From: Desulfobacca sp. 4484_104
Lineage (GTDB): Bacteria; Desulfobacterota; Desulfobaccia; Desulfobaccales; Desulfobaccaceae
NCBI GenBank assembly: GCA_002049795.1
Contig: MUKC01000031.1
Span: forward strand, 1 to 50,587
Reading direction: 5' to 3'
Length of the DNA: 50,587 bases
Shown: positions 1 to 8,350 of the stretch, piece by piece
How positions within the stretch are numbered: the first letter of the stretch is position 1
How the letters are laid out: each line of letters starts with the position of its first letter
Notes under the pieces: model-generated
What the model was told of the DNA's origin: nothing
What the model saw: the letters and a program-made list of their open reading frames with translations, nothing else
Databases searched by the model: none
Made by a program: the position numbers and the translations under genes

Positions 1-63
1 AGGGAGGGACGATAAGGCGCAGACGATTGGGAGAAATAAATAACACCCGCATCAGCCCGGCCC

Positions 64-639
64 TCAATCAGCCGGGGGTGGGCCATGGAAGCGGCTCATG
101 GCTTCGGCGACTCCGGCGGTGAGGATGGTCTCCACGGCCTGGGCGGCCCGCTCAATCATGGCGTTAAAGATTTCGGCTTCTTCCGGATAGCAGGGGCTTA
201 ATACATAATCTTCAATGGTCTCACCATGTTGGGGACGCCCGATTCCGGCCTTGAGCCTTGAAAACTCCTGGGTTCCCAACGCCTGAATAATCGAACTGAC
301 CCCTAAATGGCCGCCGCCGCCACCCTGGCGGACGATTTTTAGACGTCCCAGGGGCACATCCAGATCATCATGGATGACCAGCAAGTCCTCCGGTCCCAGC
401 CGGAAATAATCAAGCAACTGCCGCACCGGTGGGCCGCTGCGGTTCATGTAGTTGTAGGGCTGGGCCAGGAGCACGGTTTCCTGGGCAATCCGGCCCTGGC
501 CCCAACGGTTTCCCAGGCTGTGTTTGGAGAGCGCCAGTCGCCAGCGCTGGCTGAGCACCTCAATGACCTCAAACCCCAAATTGTGGCGGGTATGTTGATA
601 TCGGGAGCCGGGGTTGCCCAGGCCTGCTACCAGACGCAA
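64..639 (-). CDS. pth: peptidyl-tRNA hydrolase
   Basis: Releases peptides from prematurely dissociated peptidyl-tRNA in the cytoplasm so that the tRNA can be recycled. The 191-residue length is normal for bacterial Pth. The N-terminal GLGNPG box (residues 6-11), the catalytic His near residue 19 in HTRHNLGF, the YNYMNRSG tRNA-contact motif (about 62-69) and the IHDDLDVPLG block with the catalytic Asp (about 89-98) are all present. The start is TTG at 639, with an AAAGG-type ribosome site about 9 bases upstream; no ATG gives a better N-terminus. It lies downstream of prs, as in many bacteria, but the L25 (rplY) gene often found between them is absent from the 150-base gap. Confidence 0.97.
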   Translation of the reverse strand: MRLVAGLGNPGSRYQHTRHNLGFEVIEVLSQRWRLALSKHSLGNRWGQGRIAQETVLLAQPYNYMNRSGPPVRQLLDYFRLGPEDLLVIHDDLDVPLGRLKIVRQGGGGGHLGVSSIIQALGTQEFSRLKAGIGRPQHGETIEDYVLSPCYPEEAEIFNAMIERAAQAVETILTAGVAEAMSRFHGPPPAD

Positions 640-790
640 CAGTCCCGACCTTTCAGGAGATATCCCGCGCCGGACCAGAGGCTGACTCTAGCGAAAAAAA
701 ATCGAGATGCAGCAAGTAATCCCGAAATGGATGACGCTGCGGTGATCGGGCTGGTAAGGGTGGAAATTTATCTGGCCGGTGCATTAGAAT

Positions 791-1769
791 TTAGACAAAT
801 AGGGCACTGACCGAATCCTGGTGGTGGATGCGTTTAATTGCCTCCCCCAGCAATGCGGCTACCGACAACACCTTGATCTTGTCGCAGGTTTGGGCCTCGG
901 CGGATAGTGGAATCGTATCAGTAACCACCAGACCCTGGAGCAACGATCCTTGGATATTGGCCACGGCATTTTGGGCCAGGACCGGATGGGTGACCGCTAT
1001 TGGCCACGGCATTTTGGGCCAGGACCGGATGGGTGACCGCGGCATGCACCAGCCGGGCCCCGTGGCGCATCAGGATTTCCGCGGCACTGACCAGCGTGCC
1101 GGCGGTATTAACCATATCATCCAAAATGATGGCCTCTTTGCCCCAGACATTACCGATCAGGGTCATGGCCTTGATGGCTGCGCCTTCACGGCGTTTATCA
1201 ATAATGGCCATGGTGGTATTGAGACGTTTAGCAAAGGCCCGGGCCCGTTCCACCCCTCCGGTATCGGGGGAAACTATGGTCGGTTCCGGCCCGAATTTTT
1301 GTCGTAGGTAGTCCAGCATTACCGGGGTGGCAAAGAGGTGGTCCACCGGAATATTGAAAAAACCCTGAATCTGGCCGGCATGCAGGTCGATGGTCAGCAG
1401 CCGCTGGGCCCCGGCGACGGTGATCAGGTCGGCTACCAGTTTGGCGGTAATGGGCATGCGGGGCGCGGTTTTGCGGTCCTGACGGGCATAACCATAATAA
1501 GGCAGTACCGCGGTAATGCAACCGGCCGAAGCCCGTTTGAGCGCATCCATCATCACCAGCAGTTCCATCAGGTACTCATTGACCGGGGGACAGGTCGGCT
1601 GGATGACATAAACATCCTTGCCGCGCACATTCTCGCTGATCTCTACGGTGATTTCGCCATCGGAAAAGCGCCCGACGCTGGCCTCGCCCAAGGGGATGCC
1701 TAAATACTGGCAGATCTTTTCCGCCAGCGGACGATTAGCGTTGCCACTAAAAACCTTTAATTCATCCAT
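791..1769 (-). pseudogene. prs: ribose-phosphate pyrophosphokinase, frameshifted by a 43-bp duplication
   Basis: Prs makes PRPP from ribose 5-phosphate and ATP for nucleotide, His and Trp synthesis. The start is ATG at 1769 ([10 protein letters not shown]) after an AGAGGAGAG ribosome site, inside the end of ispE. The N-terminal part carries the [11 protein letters not shown] block, the PRPP-loop-like [11 protein letters not shown] and the [13 protein letters not shown]-binding motif. After [19 protein letters not shown] the frame runs into nonsense and ends at 918. The true C-terminus ([11 protein letters not shown] ... [19 protein letters not shown]) follows in another frame to 791. The cause is an exact 43-base tandem duplication at 955-1040; since 43 is not a multiple of 3, removing one copy restores a normal Prs of about 312 residues. 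The gene is normally essential, so a sequence or assembly error is at least as likely as a real mutation. Confidence 0.9.
955..1040. repeat. exact 43-bp tandem duplication inside prs
   Basis: Bases 955-997 and 998-1040 are identical 43-base units lying head to tail. The repeat interrupts the conserved [11 protein letters not shown] region of prs and shifts its frame by one. The unit length resembles an unmerged overlap between two contig ends, although slipped-strand duplication would look the same. Confidence 0.95.
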
Positions 1770-2644
1770 GCCAAGCTCTCCTCTGGTCCGGTCAGCAGAT
1801 GGTCGCCGGAAATCCCCTGGGTTACCTGGAGCCATCCGGCCCCAGTGTTCTTAAGGTGCTCAGCCGCCCTCTGCGCCGCGGCCTGGTGCGGGAAAACCCC
1901 GAAGACCGTGGGGCCGCTGCCCGACATCAGGGTTGCCTGGGCTCCCTGACGACTGAGGGCAACTTTGAGAACCCCTAACTGTGGAAAGGCCTTTAAGGTC
2001 ACTGATTCGAGATCATTATCAAACCAGGTGGCCCAGGTCTGGCAGGCCAGACGGCCACATATGACGTTCTCCTCGGTCCGGTTCCGGTTTAGGGTTAAAT
2101 TGGCATATACCCAACCGGTGGGCACCGCAAATCCTGGATTAACTAGCACATACCAATATGCCGGCAGCCGGAGCGGGGTGAGCTCGGTGCCGATGCCGCG
2201 CCCCAGCGCCGGTCCGCCCAGCAGAAAAAACGGCACATCGGCCCCTAACCTCGCGGCCAGCCGATGCAAAGCCCCATAAGAGAGCGGATAACCGTGCAAG
2301 GCATTGAGACCGATCAACACTCCGGCGGCGTTACTGCTCCCCCCTCCCAGGCCCGCGGCTACGGGAATATTTTTCTTCAGCCTGATCTCCACCCCAAACT
2401 TCTGACCCCGTGCCGCTTGAAATACCTGGGCCGCGCGATAGGCCAGGTTGCGCTCATCTTGGGGTAGCTCCGGATGGTCACAGGCCAGCCCGATGGCCTT
2501 CCCGGTCAGGGTTAGAGTCAGCTCATCCGCCAGACTCAAAGGTTGCATCACCGTGATTAGATTATGATAGCCGTCTGGTCGTCGGCCGATCACCTTGAGG
2601 AACAGGTTAACCTTGGCCGGGCACATCCGGGTAAGGGCGTGCAA
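1757..2644 (-). CDS. ispE: 4-diphosphocytidyl-2-C-methyl-D-erythritol kinase
   Basis: GHMP-family kinase of the non-mevalonate (MEP) isoprenoid pathway. It phosphorylates CDP-methylerythritol at the 2-hydroxyl using ATP. The 295 residues fit the family. The N-terminal substrate motif ([11 protein letters not shown], about residues 8-18), the glycine-rich ATP loop [15 protein letters not shown] (about 94-108), the catalytic Asp in GADVPFF and the C-terminal GSGPTVFG motif are visible. The start is TTG at 2644, chosen for a GGAGG ribosome site 6 bases upstream; an ATG at 2626 would remove part of the conserved N-terminus. The end overlaps the prs start by 13 bases, indicating translational coupling; the ispE-prs pairing is common in bacteria. 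Confidence 0.96.
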   Translation of the reverse strand: MHALTRMCPAKVNLFLKVIGRRPDGYHNLITVMQPLSLADELTLTLTGKAIGLACDHPELPQDERNLAYRAAQVFQAARGQKFGVEIRLKKNIPVAAGLGGGSSNAAGVLIGLNALHGYPLSYGALHRLAARLGADVPFFLLGGPALGRGIGTELTPLRLPAYWYVLVNPGFAVPTGWVYANLTLNRNRTEENVICGRLACQTWATWFDNDLESVTLKAFPQLGVLKVALSRQGAQATLMSGSGPTVFGVFPHQAAAQRAAEHLKNTGAGWLQVTQGISGDHLLTGPEESLAWMN

Positions 2645-2646
2645 AG

Positions 2647-3069
2647 TTAGCCTCCGGAGCAGGACACCTCTTTCACGTAACGCATCCGCAGATCATAAAG
2701 CAGATGATCGAATAGATTCTCCTCCTCGGTGGTGAGGTTATTTCTGGTTTTTTCCCGCAGTAAGCCTAAAAGATCAATAGTCTGCTTGGCCAGCGGCAGG
2801 TCCTTTTTCGTTTCTCCGGTAGCTGGATCAGGAAGATCTCCCAGATGCAGAAACGCGGAGGAGCTGAGCGAAATCAGGAAAGATGAAAAGGTGATCTCCG
2901 GCAAGGGACAGGTGCGGGATTCAGCTTCTGATTTACCCTCTTCCGAGGCGGCGGCCGCCGCCGCGCCCTCCGACCGGGTTTCTTCCCGCAGGCGAGCTTT
3001 TTCTTCCTCGCTCTGAAAAAAGAACCGTTTGTCTTTAACCGTGTAACCTTTATCTTCGGTTTCGGCCAT
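2647..3069 (-). CDS. DUF1844 family protein
   Basis: Small acidic protein of unknown function, about 140 residues. The N-terminal half is charged, Ala/Glu-rich and low in complexity. The C-terminal half (about residues 65-140) matches the DUF1844 pattern: FSSFLISLSSSAFLHLGD, then LPLAKQTIDLLGLLREKT, then LTTEEENLFDHLLYDLRMRYV. DUF1844 is widespread in Deltaproteobacteria and usually sits beside core genes. The start at 3069 (MAETEDKGY) follows a clear GGAGG site; an upstream in-frame start at 3099 has none. It lies only 2 bases upstream of ispE and probably shares its transcript. No function can be assigned from sequence. Confidence 0.85.
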   Translation of the reverse strand: MAETEDKGYTVKDKRFFFQSEEEKARLREETRSEGAAAAAASEEGKSEAESRTCPLPEITFSSFLISLSSSAFLHLGDLPDPATGETKKDLPLAKQTIDLLGLLREKTRNNLTTEEENLFDHLLYDLRMRYVKEVSCSGG

Positions 3070-3131
3070 GCCTGATATCCTCCCTAAATAAAATGCCATA
3101 GCCCATAAGCCGGGTGATTAACTTTGGCTTT

Positions 3132-4712
3132 TCATAGTTCGAGCTGCATGGCTTTGGCGACATGGGGCAAACGGCGCACATCTTCCAAACACTCTGGAGT
3201 TATCGGGGTATCGGTGGTAAGTAGGATAACGTTTTGCCCCCGTTCCTTTTCCTGACCCACCTGCATGCGGGCAATATTGATATTGTGCTTGCCGATGGTG
3301 GTGCCGATGGAGCCGATCACTCCGGGCCGGTCGGTATTATAGATGAACAGCAGGTGGCCTTCCGGCAAGGCTTCCAGGCGGAATTCATTGATCCGCACCA
3401 GTCGAGGTTCGTATTTGCCGAATATGGTTCCGGCCACCGAGTATTGCTGGGTTCCGGAGCGGACCGACAGCCGGATCAAGGTAGTAAAGTCTTCGGCGGA
3501 TTCGATTTTGGCCTCGGTCAGGTGAATGCCCCGACTCTTGGCGATGCTGGGGGCATTGATATAATTAACCTCGTCATGCATCACCGGATATAACAGACCC
3601 TTGAGCAAGGAATGGGTCAAGGGCTTGGTCTCCAGTTTGGAGACCTCGCCGATGTAATCGATGGCCACGCTATCAATGGGGCCTTCAATGATCTGGGCCT
3701 GGAAACTGCCCAGGGCTTCGGCCAGGGTCAGATAGGGCCGCGCCTGAGCCAGCATTTCGCCGCTCACCGCCGGGGCATTGACCGCATTTTTTATAGTTCC
3801 GGTGAGGAGATAATCCGCGACTTGTTCGGCGATCGCCACGGCCACATTTTTCTGGGCTTCTTCGGTCGAGGCTCCTAAATGGGGGGTACAGATGACATTA
3901 CCCATGATCAAGAGGGGGGAACCGACCGGAGGTTCTTGTTCAAAGACATCGATGGCCGCTCCGGCCACGATCCCCTCCTGCAAGGCATCCACCAGCGCGG
4001 CCTCATCAATCAGACCGCCCCGGGCGCAGTTGACCACCATGACCCCCGGTTTCATTTTGCGGAAGGCCTTGCGGTTAAGGATATGGGCGGTGTCCTTGGT
4101 CTTGGGGGTATGCAAAGTAATGAAATCGGAACGGGCCAAGAGATCGTCCAGCGATACCATCTCCACCCCGCAGGAAGTCACCATCTCCCGTTTGACGTAG
4201 GGGTCGTAACCCAGGATGCGCATCTTTAGGCCTTGGGCCCGGCTGGCCACTATGGTGCCGATCCGTCCCAAGCCGATGATCCCCAGCGTCTTATTATAAA
4301 GTTCCCGGCCCTGGAAACGCTTTTTCTCCCAGCGGCCTTCACGCATGGAATGCGCGGCCTGGGGAATATTCCGGGCCAAAGCCAGCAGCAAGGAAATGGC
4401 ATGTTCCGCGGTGGTAATACTATTGCCCCCCGGGGTATTCATGACCACGATACCCCGTTTGGTGGCCGCGCCAATATCGACGTTGTCCAGGCCGGTACCG
4501 GCCCGGCCCACTACCTTAAGACGATTGGAGGCCTCGATCACTTTGTCGGTAACCTTAGTAGCACTGCGGATGATCAGGCCCTCCACATCCTGAATGGCCT
4601 CCATTAATTCAGCCGGATCCATGCCTACCTGGACTACTACCTCGATATTGGGAGTGTTCTCCAAAACCGCGATCCCGGCCGGATGCAGGTCATCACTTAT
4701 CAGCACCTTCAT
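3132..4712 (-). CDS. serA: D-3-phosphoglycerate dehydrogenase
   Basis: First enzyme of the phosphorylated serine pathway; it oxidises 3-phosphoglycerate to 3-phosphohydroxypyruvate with NAD+. At 526 residues it is the long form. It has a substrate-binding domain, a Rossmann NAD domain with GLGRIG at 147-152, the catalytic triad Arg231 (CARGG), Glu260 (FEQEP) and His278 (TPHLGAST), an intervening allosteric-substrate-binding region, and a C-terminal ACT domain (about 455-526, containing YNTDRPGVIGSIG) that usually mediates serine feedback inhibition. It starts 4 bases after the class V aminotransferase and is co-transcribed with it. The two together could supply phosphoserine if the aminotransferase takes the SerC role. 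Confidence 0.97.
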   Translation of the reverse strand: MKVLISDDLHPAGIAVLENTPNIEVVVQVGMDPAELMEAIQDVEGLIIRSATKVTDKVIEASNRLKVVGRAGTGLDNVDIGAATKRGIVVMNTPGGNSITTAEHAISLLLALARNIPQAAHSMREGRWEKKRFQGRELYNKTLGIIGLGRIGTIVASRAQGLKMRILGYDPYVKREMVTSCGVEMVSLDDLLARSDFITLHTPKTKDTAHILNRKAFRKMKPGVMVVNCARGGLIDEAALVDALQEGIVAGAAIDVFEQEPPVGSPLLIMGNVICTPHLGASTEEAQKNVAVAIAEQVADYLLTGTIKNAVNAPAVSGEMLAQARPYLTLAEALGSFQAQIIEGPIDSVAIDYIGEVSKLETKPLTHSLLKGLLYPVMHDEVNYINAPSIAKSRGIHLTEAKIESAEDFTTLIRLSVRSGTQQYSVAGTIFGKYEPRLVRINEFRLEALPEGHLLFIYNTDRPGVIGSIGTTIGKHNINIARMQVGQEKERGQNVILLTTDTPITPECLEDVRRLPHVAKAMQLEL

Positions 4713-4715
4713 AGC

Positions 4716-5861
4716 TTAGGCCTCCCCAAACAGAATCTGTTCCGCGGCTCGGACCCCGCTTCCCAGCTCTACCTTGTAACCCAACTCATTCAAGACCACT
4801 TCGAGGGCGGCAATCGCCATAATCACATCGAAGGAATCAATATAGCCCATATGAGCGATGCGAAAGATCTTGCCTTTGGCCTGGGCCTGTCCGCCCGCAA
4901 TGGTTATCCCATATTTTTCACGGAGCAATTTGACCACTTGTTGGCCGTCGATGCCCGCCGGCGCCTGGATGGCGGTCAGGGCTTCGCTGGGATTATCCTT
5001 GGAAAAGAGCTCCAGACCCAGTGCCGCGACCGCGGCCTTGGTGGCCTTCGAGAGCAACCAGTGCTTGGCAAAAGTTTTTTCCAGGGTCTCCTGTTGGATG
5101 AAGGCCAAGACATCCTTCAGCCCGATCATCAGGGAAACCGCCGAGGTATATGCCCCTTGGTTTTTTTCCAGGGATTTCTTTTCCTTGGCAAAATTGAAAT
5201 AAAATTTTGGGCAGCGGGAGGTTTTGACAAATTCCCAAGCCTTGTCGCTGAGGCCGACAAAGGCCAGACCCGGCGGGAGCATGAGCGCCTTCTGAGAGCC
5301 GGTGACCAATACGTCCAGATGCCATTCGTCCATGGGCAGAGGATAAACCCCGAGCGCGGAAATGGCATCTACGATGAGGATAACTCCGGGCCGGTCCTTG
5401 AGGAGCTCGCCCAGTTCCTGCACCGGATGTTTGACGCCGGTAGAGGTCTCATGGGCCTGGACGCAGACCGCCTTGATCTCGGGATGGAGTTGCAACTGCT
5501 CGGCGACCGCGGCCGGAGTCACCGCCCGGCCCCATTCCACATCCAGGTTTACCACTTTTACGCCATAAGCCTCACAAATTTCGCCCCAACGCTCACCGAA
5601 CTTACCGCCCCGGACCACCAGCGCGGTATCGTCCGGAGACAAGGTGTTGGTAATCGCCCCTTCCATGGCCCCGGTGCCGGAGGCCGCAAAAATCAGGACT
5701 TCATTTTTGGTTTGGTAAAGATACTTAAGACCCTGCCGGATCTCGGCCAGCACCTCGGCAAATTCCGGGGCGCGGTGATGGATGATGGGACTGGCCATAG
5801 CCAGCAAGGTTTGGGGCGAGATCGGTGTCGGCCCCGGTGCCATTAAATAACGTTTTTTCAT
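4716..5861 (-). CDS. class V (PLP) aminotransferase, serine-pyruvate / alanine-glyoxylate type
   Basis: Cytoplasmic fold-type I PLP aminotransferase of 381 residues. The cofactor Asp165 lies in IVDAISALG and the Schiff-base Lys191 in VTGSQKALMLPPG. The N-terminal MAPGPTPISP and the IIHHRAPEF segment are typical of the alanine-glyoxylate/serine-pyruvate subgroup. Family members exchange amino groups among Ala, Ser, glyoxylate and pyruvate. In organisms lacking a classical SerC, the copy next to serA has been proposed to act as phosphoserine aminotransferase. That role is inferred here from the operon order aminotransferase-serA, not shown. It is the first gene after the promoter at 5940-5968. 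Confidence 0.9.
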   Translation of the reverse strand: MKKRYLMAPGPTPISPQTLLAMASPIIHHRAPEFAEVLAEIRQGLKYLYQTKNEVLIFAASGTGAMEGAITNTLSPDDTALVVRGGKFGERWGEICEAYGVKVVNLDVEWGRAVTPAAVAEQLQLHPEIKAVCVQAHETSTGVKHPVQELGELLKDRPGVILIVDAISALGVYPLPMDEWHLDVLVTGSQKALMLPPGLAFVGLSDKAWEFVKTSRCPKFYFNFAKEKKSLEKNQGAYTSAVSLMIGLKDVLAFIQQETLEKTFAKHWLLSKATKAAVAALGLELFSKDNPSEALTAIQAPAGIDGQQVVKLLREKYGITIAGGQAQAKGKIFRIAHMGYIDSFDVIMAIAALEVVLNELGYKVELGSGVRAAEQILFGEA

Positions 5862-6203
5862 AAGCCTGGGTTTCCTTTAACGCACATTTTTCCGGACCTG
5901 CCGGAATTTAGATTTTACAAGAAATTTCTTAAATTTGTTAATTTATTTTTTTAAGGGCGACCTGTCAAGAGACTTAGCTCCTGAAATATGACATTAAATA
6001 TTGATAAAGCCCTTTGCCTGCCAGCTATCCAACTTCTCCAATACCCGCGCCTTGCAAATTACGCCTGCGGTGATTAATAAGTTTATGACGCTCCGGCGGC
6101 TAGAGCGAGCTTAAGTAGCGATCAGAGCTGCGCCTGCGGCTGTGGCTGTGGGGAGCACGATCATGGCTGCGGGGCAGTAGACGATCCCCTTTCCCGGGTA
6201 AGC
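5862..6203. other. divergent intergenic region between the serA operon and the 6.2 kb gene
   Basis: The left part (to about 6000) is AT-rich and holds the serA-operon promoter and a perfect 12-base palindrome (AAGAAATTTCTT, 5919-5930) between the -10 box and the first gene, which could be an operator. From 6081 to 6203 the sequence is GC-rich and reads open in the frame of the downstream gene, with Cys-rich coding character but no start codon. Confidence 0.5.
5940..5968 (-). promoter_or_regulatory. sigma70-type promoter of the aminotransferase-serA operon
   Basis: On the minus strand a perfect -35 box TTGACA (5963-5968) is followed by a 17-base spacer and the -10-like box TAAATT (5940-5945). 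The palindrome AAGAAATTTCTT at 5919-5930 lies near the expected transcription start, which would suit a repressor site. Confidence 0.6.
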
Positions 6204-6455
6204 ATGGAGCTCCAGACCCAGGCCCTGGCTCTGACCCTGGAACGGGCCTTTCCGGGGCAGGTCCAGGTGCGCTATATCAATGTGCTCCGTGATTCCCAGG
6301 GGCCGGAGTTACCTCAGACTGAGATCTTACGCTCCGGAGCCTATCCTCCGCCCCTGGTCTATATTAATGGCCAGGGACGGTTTGCCGGGGGATTGCCGGC
6401 CGAACGCATCCGCGAAGAAGTAGGTCGCTGCCTGACTTCGGCTCCGGAAAATTAA
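6204..6455 (+). CDS. small thioredoxin-fold-like protein, start unresolved
   Basis: The 83-residue frame has an alpha/beta pattern with AFPGQVQVRYINVLRD, PPLVYINGQGRFAGG and a final helix, resembling small thioredoxin/glutaredoxin-like proteins; this is tentative. No ribosome site precedes the ATG at 6204. The same frame is open upstream to tandem TAA codons at 6075-6080 and encodes a Cys/Gly/His-rich segment (CACGCGCGEHDHGC) that looks like real coding sequence and would supply redox or metal-binding cysteines. No ATG, GTG or TTG exists in that extension. Either the true N-terminus lies in another frame (a frameshift near 6080-6115) or the gene is 5'-damaged. The SAM-hydrolase gene follows after 18 bases. 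Confidence 0.55.
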   Translation: MELQTQALALTLERAFPGQVQVRYINVLRDSQGPELPQTEILRSGAYPPPLVYINGQGRFAGGLPAERIREEVGRCLTSAPEN

Positions 6456-6473
6456 CTTAGATTAGGTCAAATT

Positions 6474-7280
6474 ATGGGCGGGACGGCCCAGCAGCACCCA
6501 AGCCTGATTACCCTCCTGACCGATTTTGGCAGCCAGGATGGTTATGTCGGGGTTGTGAAAGGGGTCATCCTGGGGATAAATCCGCGGGCGACGCTGGTGG
6601 ATCTCAGTCATGATCTGCCACCCCAGGATGTGATCGCCGCTGCCCTGGTGCTGCAGGCCGCCCAGCCCTATTTTCCGCCCGAGACCATCCATCTGGCGGT
6701 GGTGGATCCGGGCGTGGGGACCGCGCGGCGGGCGCTGGCCCTACGGGTCCGGGACCAGTTCTGGGTAGGGCCTGATAATGGCCTGTTCCACCTGGTTCTG
6801 GAAGGCCAGAGGGGGTTCCAGGCCGTTTGCCTGGAAAATTCCGCCTATTTCCTCCCTCAGGTGTCGGCGACCTTTCACGGCCGGGATGTCTTTGCGCCGG
6901 TTGCCGCCCACCTCTCCACCGGGGTTTCCCTATCTGAATTCGGTCCCCCTCTGACTGATCCGGTTCGCCTACACCTACCCGTGCCTGCTATTAGTTCCCA
7001 GCTCCTCCGGGGAGAGGTTATCCATGTTGATCACTTCGGCAATCTGATCAGCAATATCCGATTTTCGGAATTGGAGATCTGGAGACAGGGACGTTCTTTG
7101 GAAGTGCTAGTCGGCGGCCACCACCGCGTCCGTCTGGTCCGGACTTATGGATCAGGGGCGCCGGGGGAACTTATAGCCCTGGAGGGCAGCTACGGCTATC
7201 TGGAAATCGCCTGTGTGCAAGGGAATGCCGCCCAGCTGCTAGGTGGCGGGCGACAATTATCCATTGCCGTCATGGCTTAA
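6474..7280 (+). CDS. SAM hydroxide adenosyltransferase (DUF62, SAM hydrolase)
   Basis: Matches the DUF62 / fluorinase-chlorinase fold family. Non-halogenating members hydrolyse S-adenosylmethionine to adenosine and methionine using a water-derived hydroxide. The 268 residues contain the N-terminal LLTDFGSQDGYVGVVKG block, DLSHDLPPQDV, the AVVDPGVGT motif, the GPDNGLFHLV loop and the C-terminal HVDHFGNLISNI and GSYGYLEIA strands, so both domains are complete. The physiological role is uncertain; SAM homeostasis is the usual proposal. It starts 18 bases after the upstream small gene and is followed after 14 bases by the MBL hydrolase, so the three probably form one transcript. Confidence 0.92.
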   Translation: MGGTAQQHPSLITLLTDFGSQDGYVGVVKGVILGINPRATLVDLSHDLPPQDVIAAALVLQAAQPYFPPETIHLAVVDPGVGTARRALALRVRDQFWVGPDNGLFHLVLEGQRGFQAVCLENSAYFLPQVSATFHGRDVFAPVAAHLSTGVSLSEFGPPLTDPVRLHLPVPAISSQLLRGEVIHVDHFGNLISNIRFSELEIWRQGRSLEVLVGGHHRVRLVRTYGSGAPGELIALEGSYGYLEIACVQGNAAQLLGGGRQLSIAVMA

Positions 7281-7294
7281 TACCGGGATATTAT

Positions 7295-8149
7295 ATGGCC
7301 ACCAAAACCAAAATCGTTATAATAGGTATATTATGGGTGTTGTTTAGCCTCAATTTAGTAACCATTTGGGGCATTTCCGATCAATCAAGCCAGGGGGTAG
7401 CAATGACGGCAGCGACTACGGCCAATCCAGTAATTTTGGTAACTTTTGACAATAACGCTCATGATCCCCGCCTGGCCACGGCCTGGGGGTTTTCCTGTCT
7501 GGTACGGGGGTTGGAGAAGACCATCCTGTTCGATACCGGCGGCTCTGGCTCGGTCCTGTTAAGCAATATGGAAAAGATGGGGCTGGACCCGAGCGCAGTA
7601 GATCTGGTAGTGCTCTCCCACATTCACGGTGATCACACCGGCGGCCTGGACGGGTTTCTGCGTCGCCATGCCAGGGTCAGCGTTTATCTGCCCCAGTCTT
7701 TTCCTGCTGATTTTAAGGGCGACGTGAAACGCGCCGGGGCTCAGGTGGTCGAAGTTTCCGGTCCCCAGCCGATCTGTGCCGGGGCCGTAACTACCGGTGA
7801 ACTGGGCTCGGGTTGGGGACTGCGGGAACAATCCCTGGTACTGGAGACTGCCAAGGGTCTGGTGGTGATCACCGGCTGTGCGCACCCGGGCATTGTCAAC
7901 ATTGTCGAGAAAGCCAAAGCAGTGGTCAAAGGCGAGATCTTGCTAGTCATGGGCGGCTTCCATCTGGCCGGGCATTCTGCCCATGATATCGCGGGAATTA
8001 TCAAGCGCTTTCAACAATTGGGGGTGCGCTACGTCGGACCTTGCCATTGCAGCGGCCTAGCCGCCCAGCAGCAGATGGCCGCGGCTTATGGGGATAAATA
8101 CCTGGCTATCGGGGTCGGGAGCATCATCAATATCGGCGACCTTAAGTAG
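7295..8149 (+). CDS. exported MBL-fold metallo-hydrolase
   Basis: 284 residues with an N-terminal hydrophobic segment (about 8-26), suggesting export or membrane anchoring, followed by a metallo-beta-lactamase domain. The zinc/iron motif LSHIHGDHTGG gives the HxHxDH signature. Later ligands occur in TGCAHPG and GPCHCSG. The layout (GLEKTILFDTGGSG, then motif, then GGFHLAGHS) is that of the subgroup annotated as similar to the dihydropterin-ribofuranosylaminobenzene phosphate synthase of methanogens, but that activity cannot be claimed. Substrate is unknown. It is the last gene of the 6.2-8.1 kb cluster, and its stop codon is followed at once by an inverted-repeat element. Confidence 0.88.
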   Translation: MATKTKIVIIGILWVLFSLNLVTIWGISDQSSQGVAMTAATTANPVILVTFDNNAHDPRLATAWGFSCLVRGLEKTILFDTGGSGSVLLSNMEKMGLDPSAVDLVVLSHIHGDHTGGLDGFLRRHARVSVYLPQSFPADFKGDVKRAGAQVVEVSGPQPICAGAVTTGELGSGWGLREQSLVLETAKGLVVITGCAHPGIVNIVEKAKAVVKGEILLVMGGFHLAGHSAHDIAGIIKRFQQLGVRYVGPCHCSGLAAQQQMAAAYGDKYLAIGVGSIINIGDLK

Positions 8150-8153
8150 TTTC

Positions 8154-8216
8154 CATCCGGAAACCCCATAATTGCCTCTGTCTCAAGGGAGAGAGAAGAT
8201 CTAAGGTTTCCGGATG
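8154..8216. repeat. inverted-repeat element, copy A
   Basis: Perfect 12-base inverted arms CATCCGGAAACC (8154-8165) and GGTTTCCGGATG (8205-8216) enclose 39 bases. A second copy with the same outer arms and the same GAATA extension, but a different core, lies at 45876-45942. Both follow the 3' end of a gene, as REP-like or miniature dispersed elements often do. Confidence 0.65.
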
Positions 8217-8279
8217 AATACCAAGTAACTGTCCTGTCGGTGGCCGGGGCCGCAGTTAAAGCGAAATCTAGCTTTGGGC

Positions 8280-8308
8280 TTGTGGAAGATAGCCGCTTAT
8301 GCTATAAA
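8280..8308 (+). promoter_or_regulatory. putative promoter of the merR-mobB genes
   Basis: A -35-like TTGTGG (8280-8285), a 17-base spacer and a -10 box TATAAA (8303-8308) lie 42 bases upstream of the MerR-family start, in AT-rich sequence. The -35 match is weak. Confidence 0.4.
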
Positions 8309-8350
8309 TTTTGGTAATTTTTAAAAATTCGGTGAAAATTATCTAAATAA

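Noticed and set aside
828-1307. Plus-strand frames over prs that span the duplication
   Set aside because: Antisense shadows of prs; the repeated peptide in them comes only from the 43-bp duplication.
4683-5846. 387-codon plus-strand open frame
   Set aside because: It is the exact antisense of the class V aminotransferase, has no conserved motif and is explained by GC-rich codon bias.
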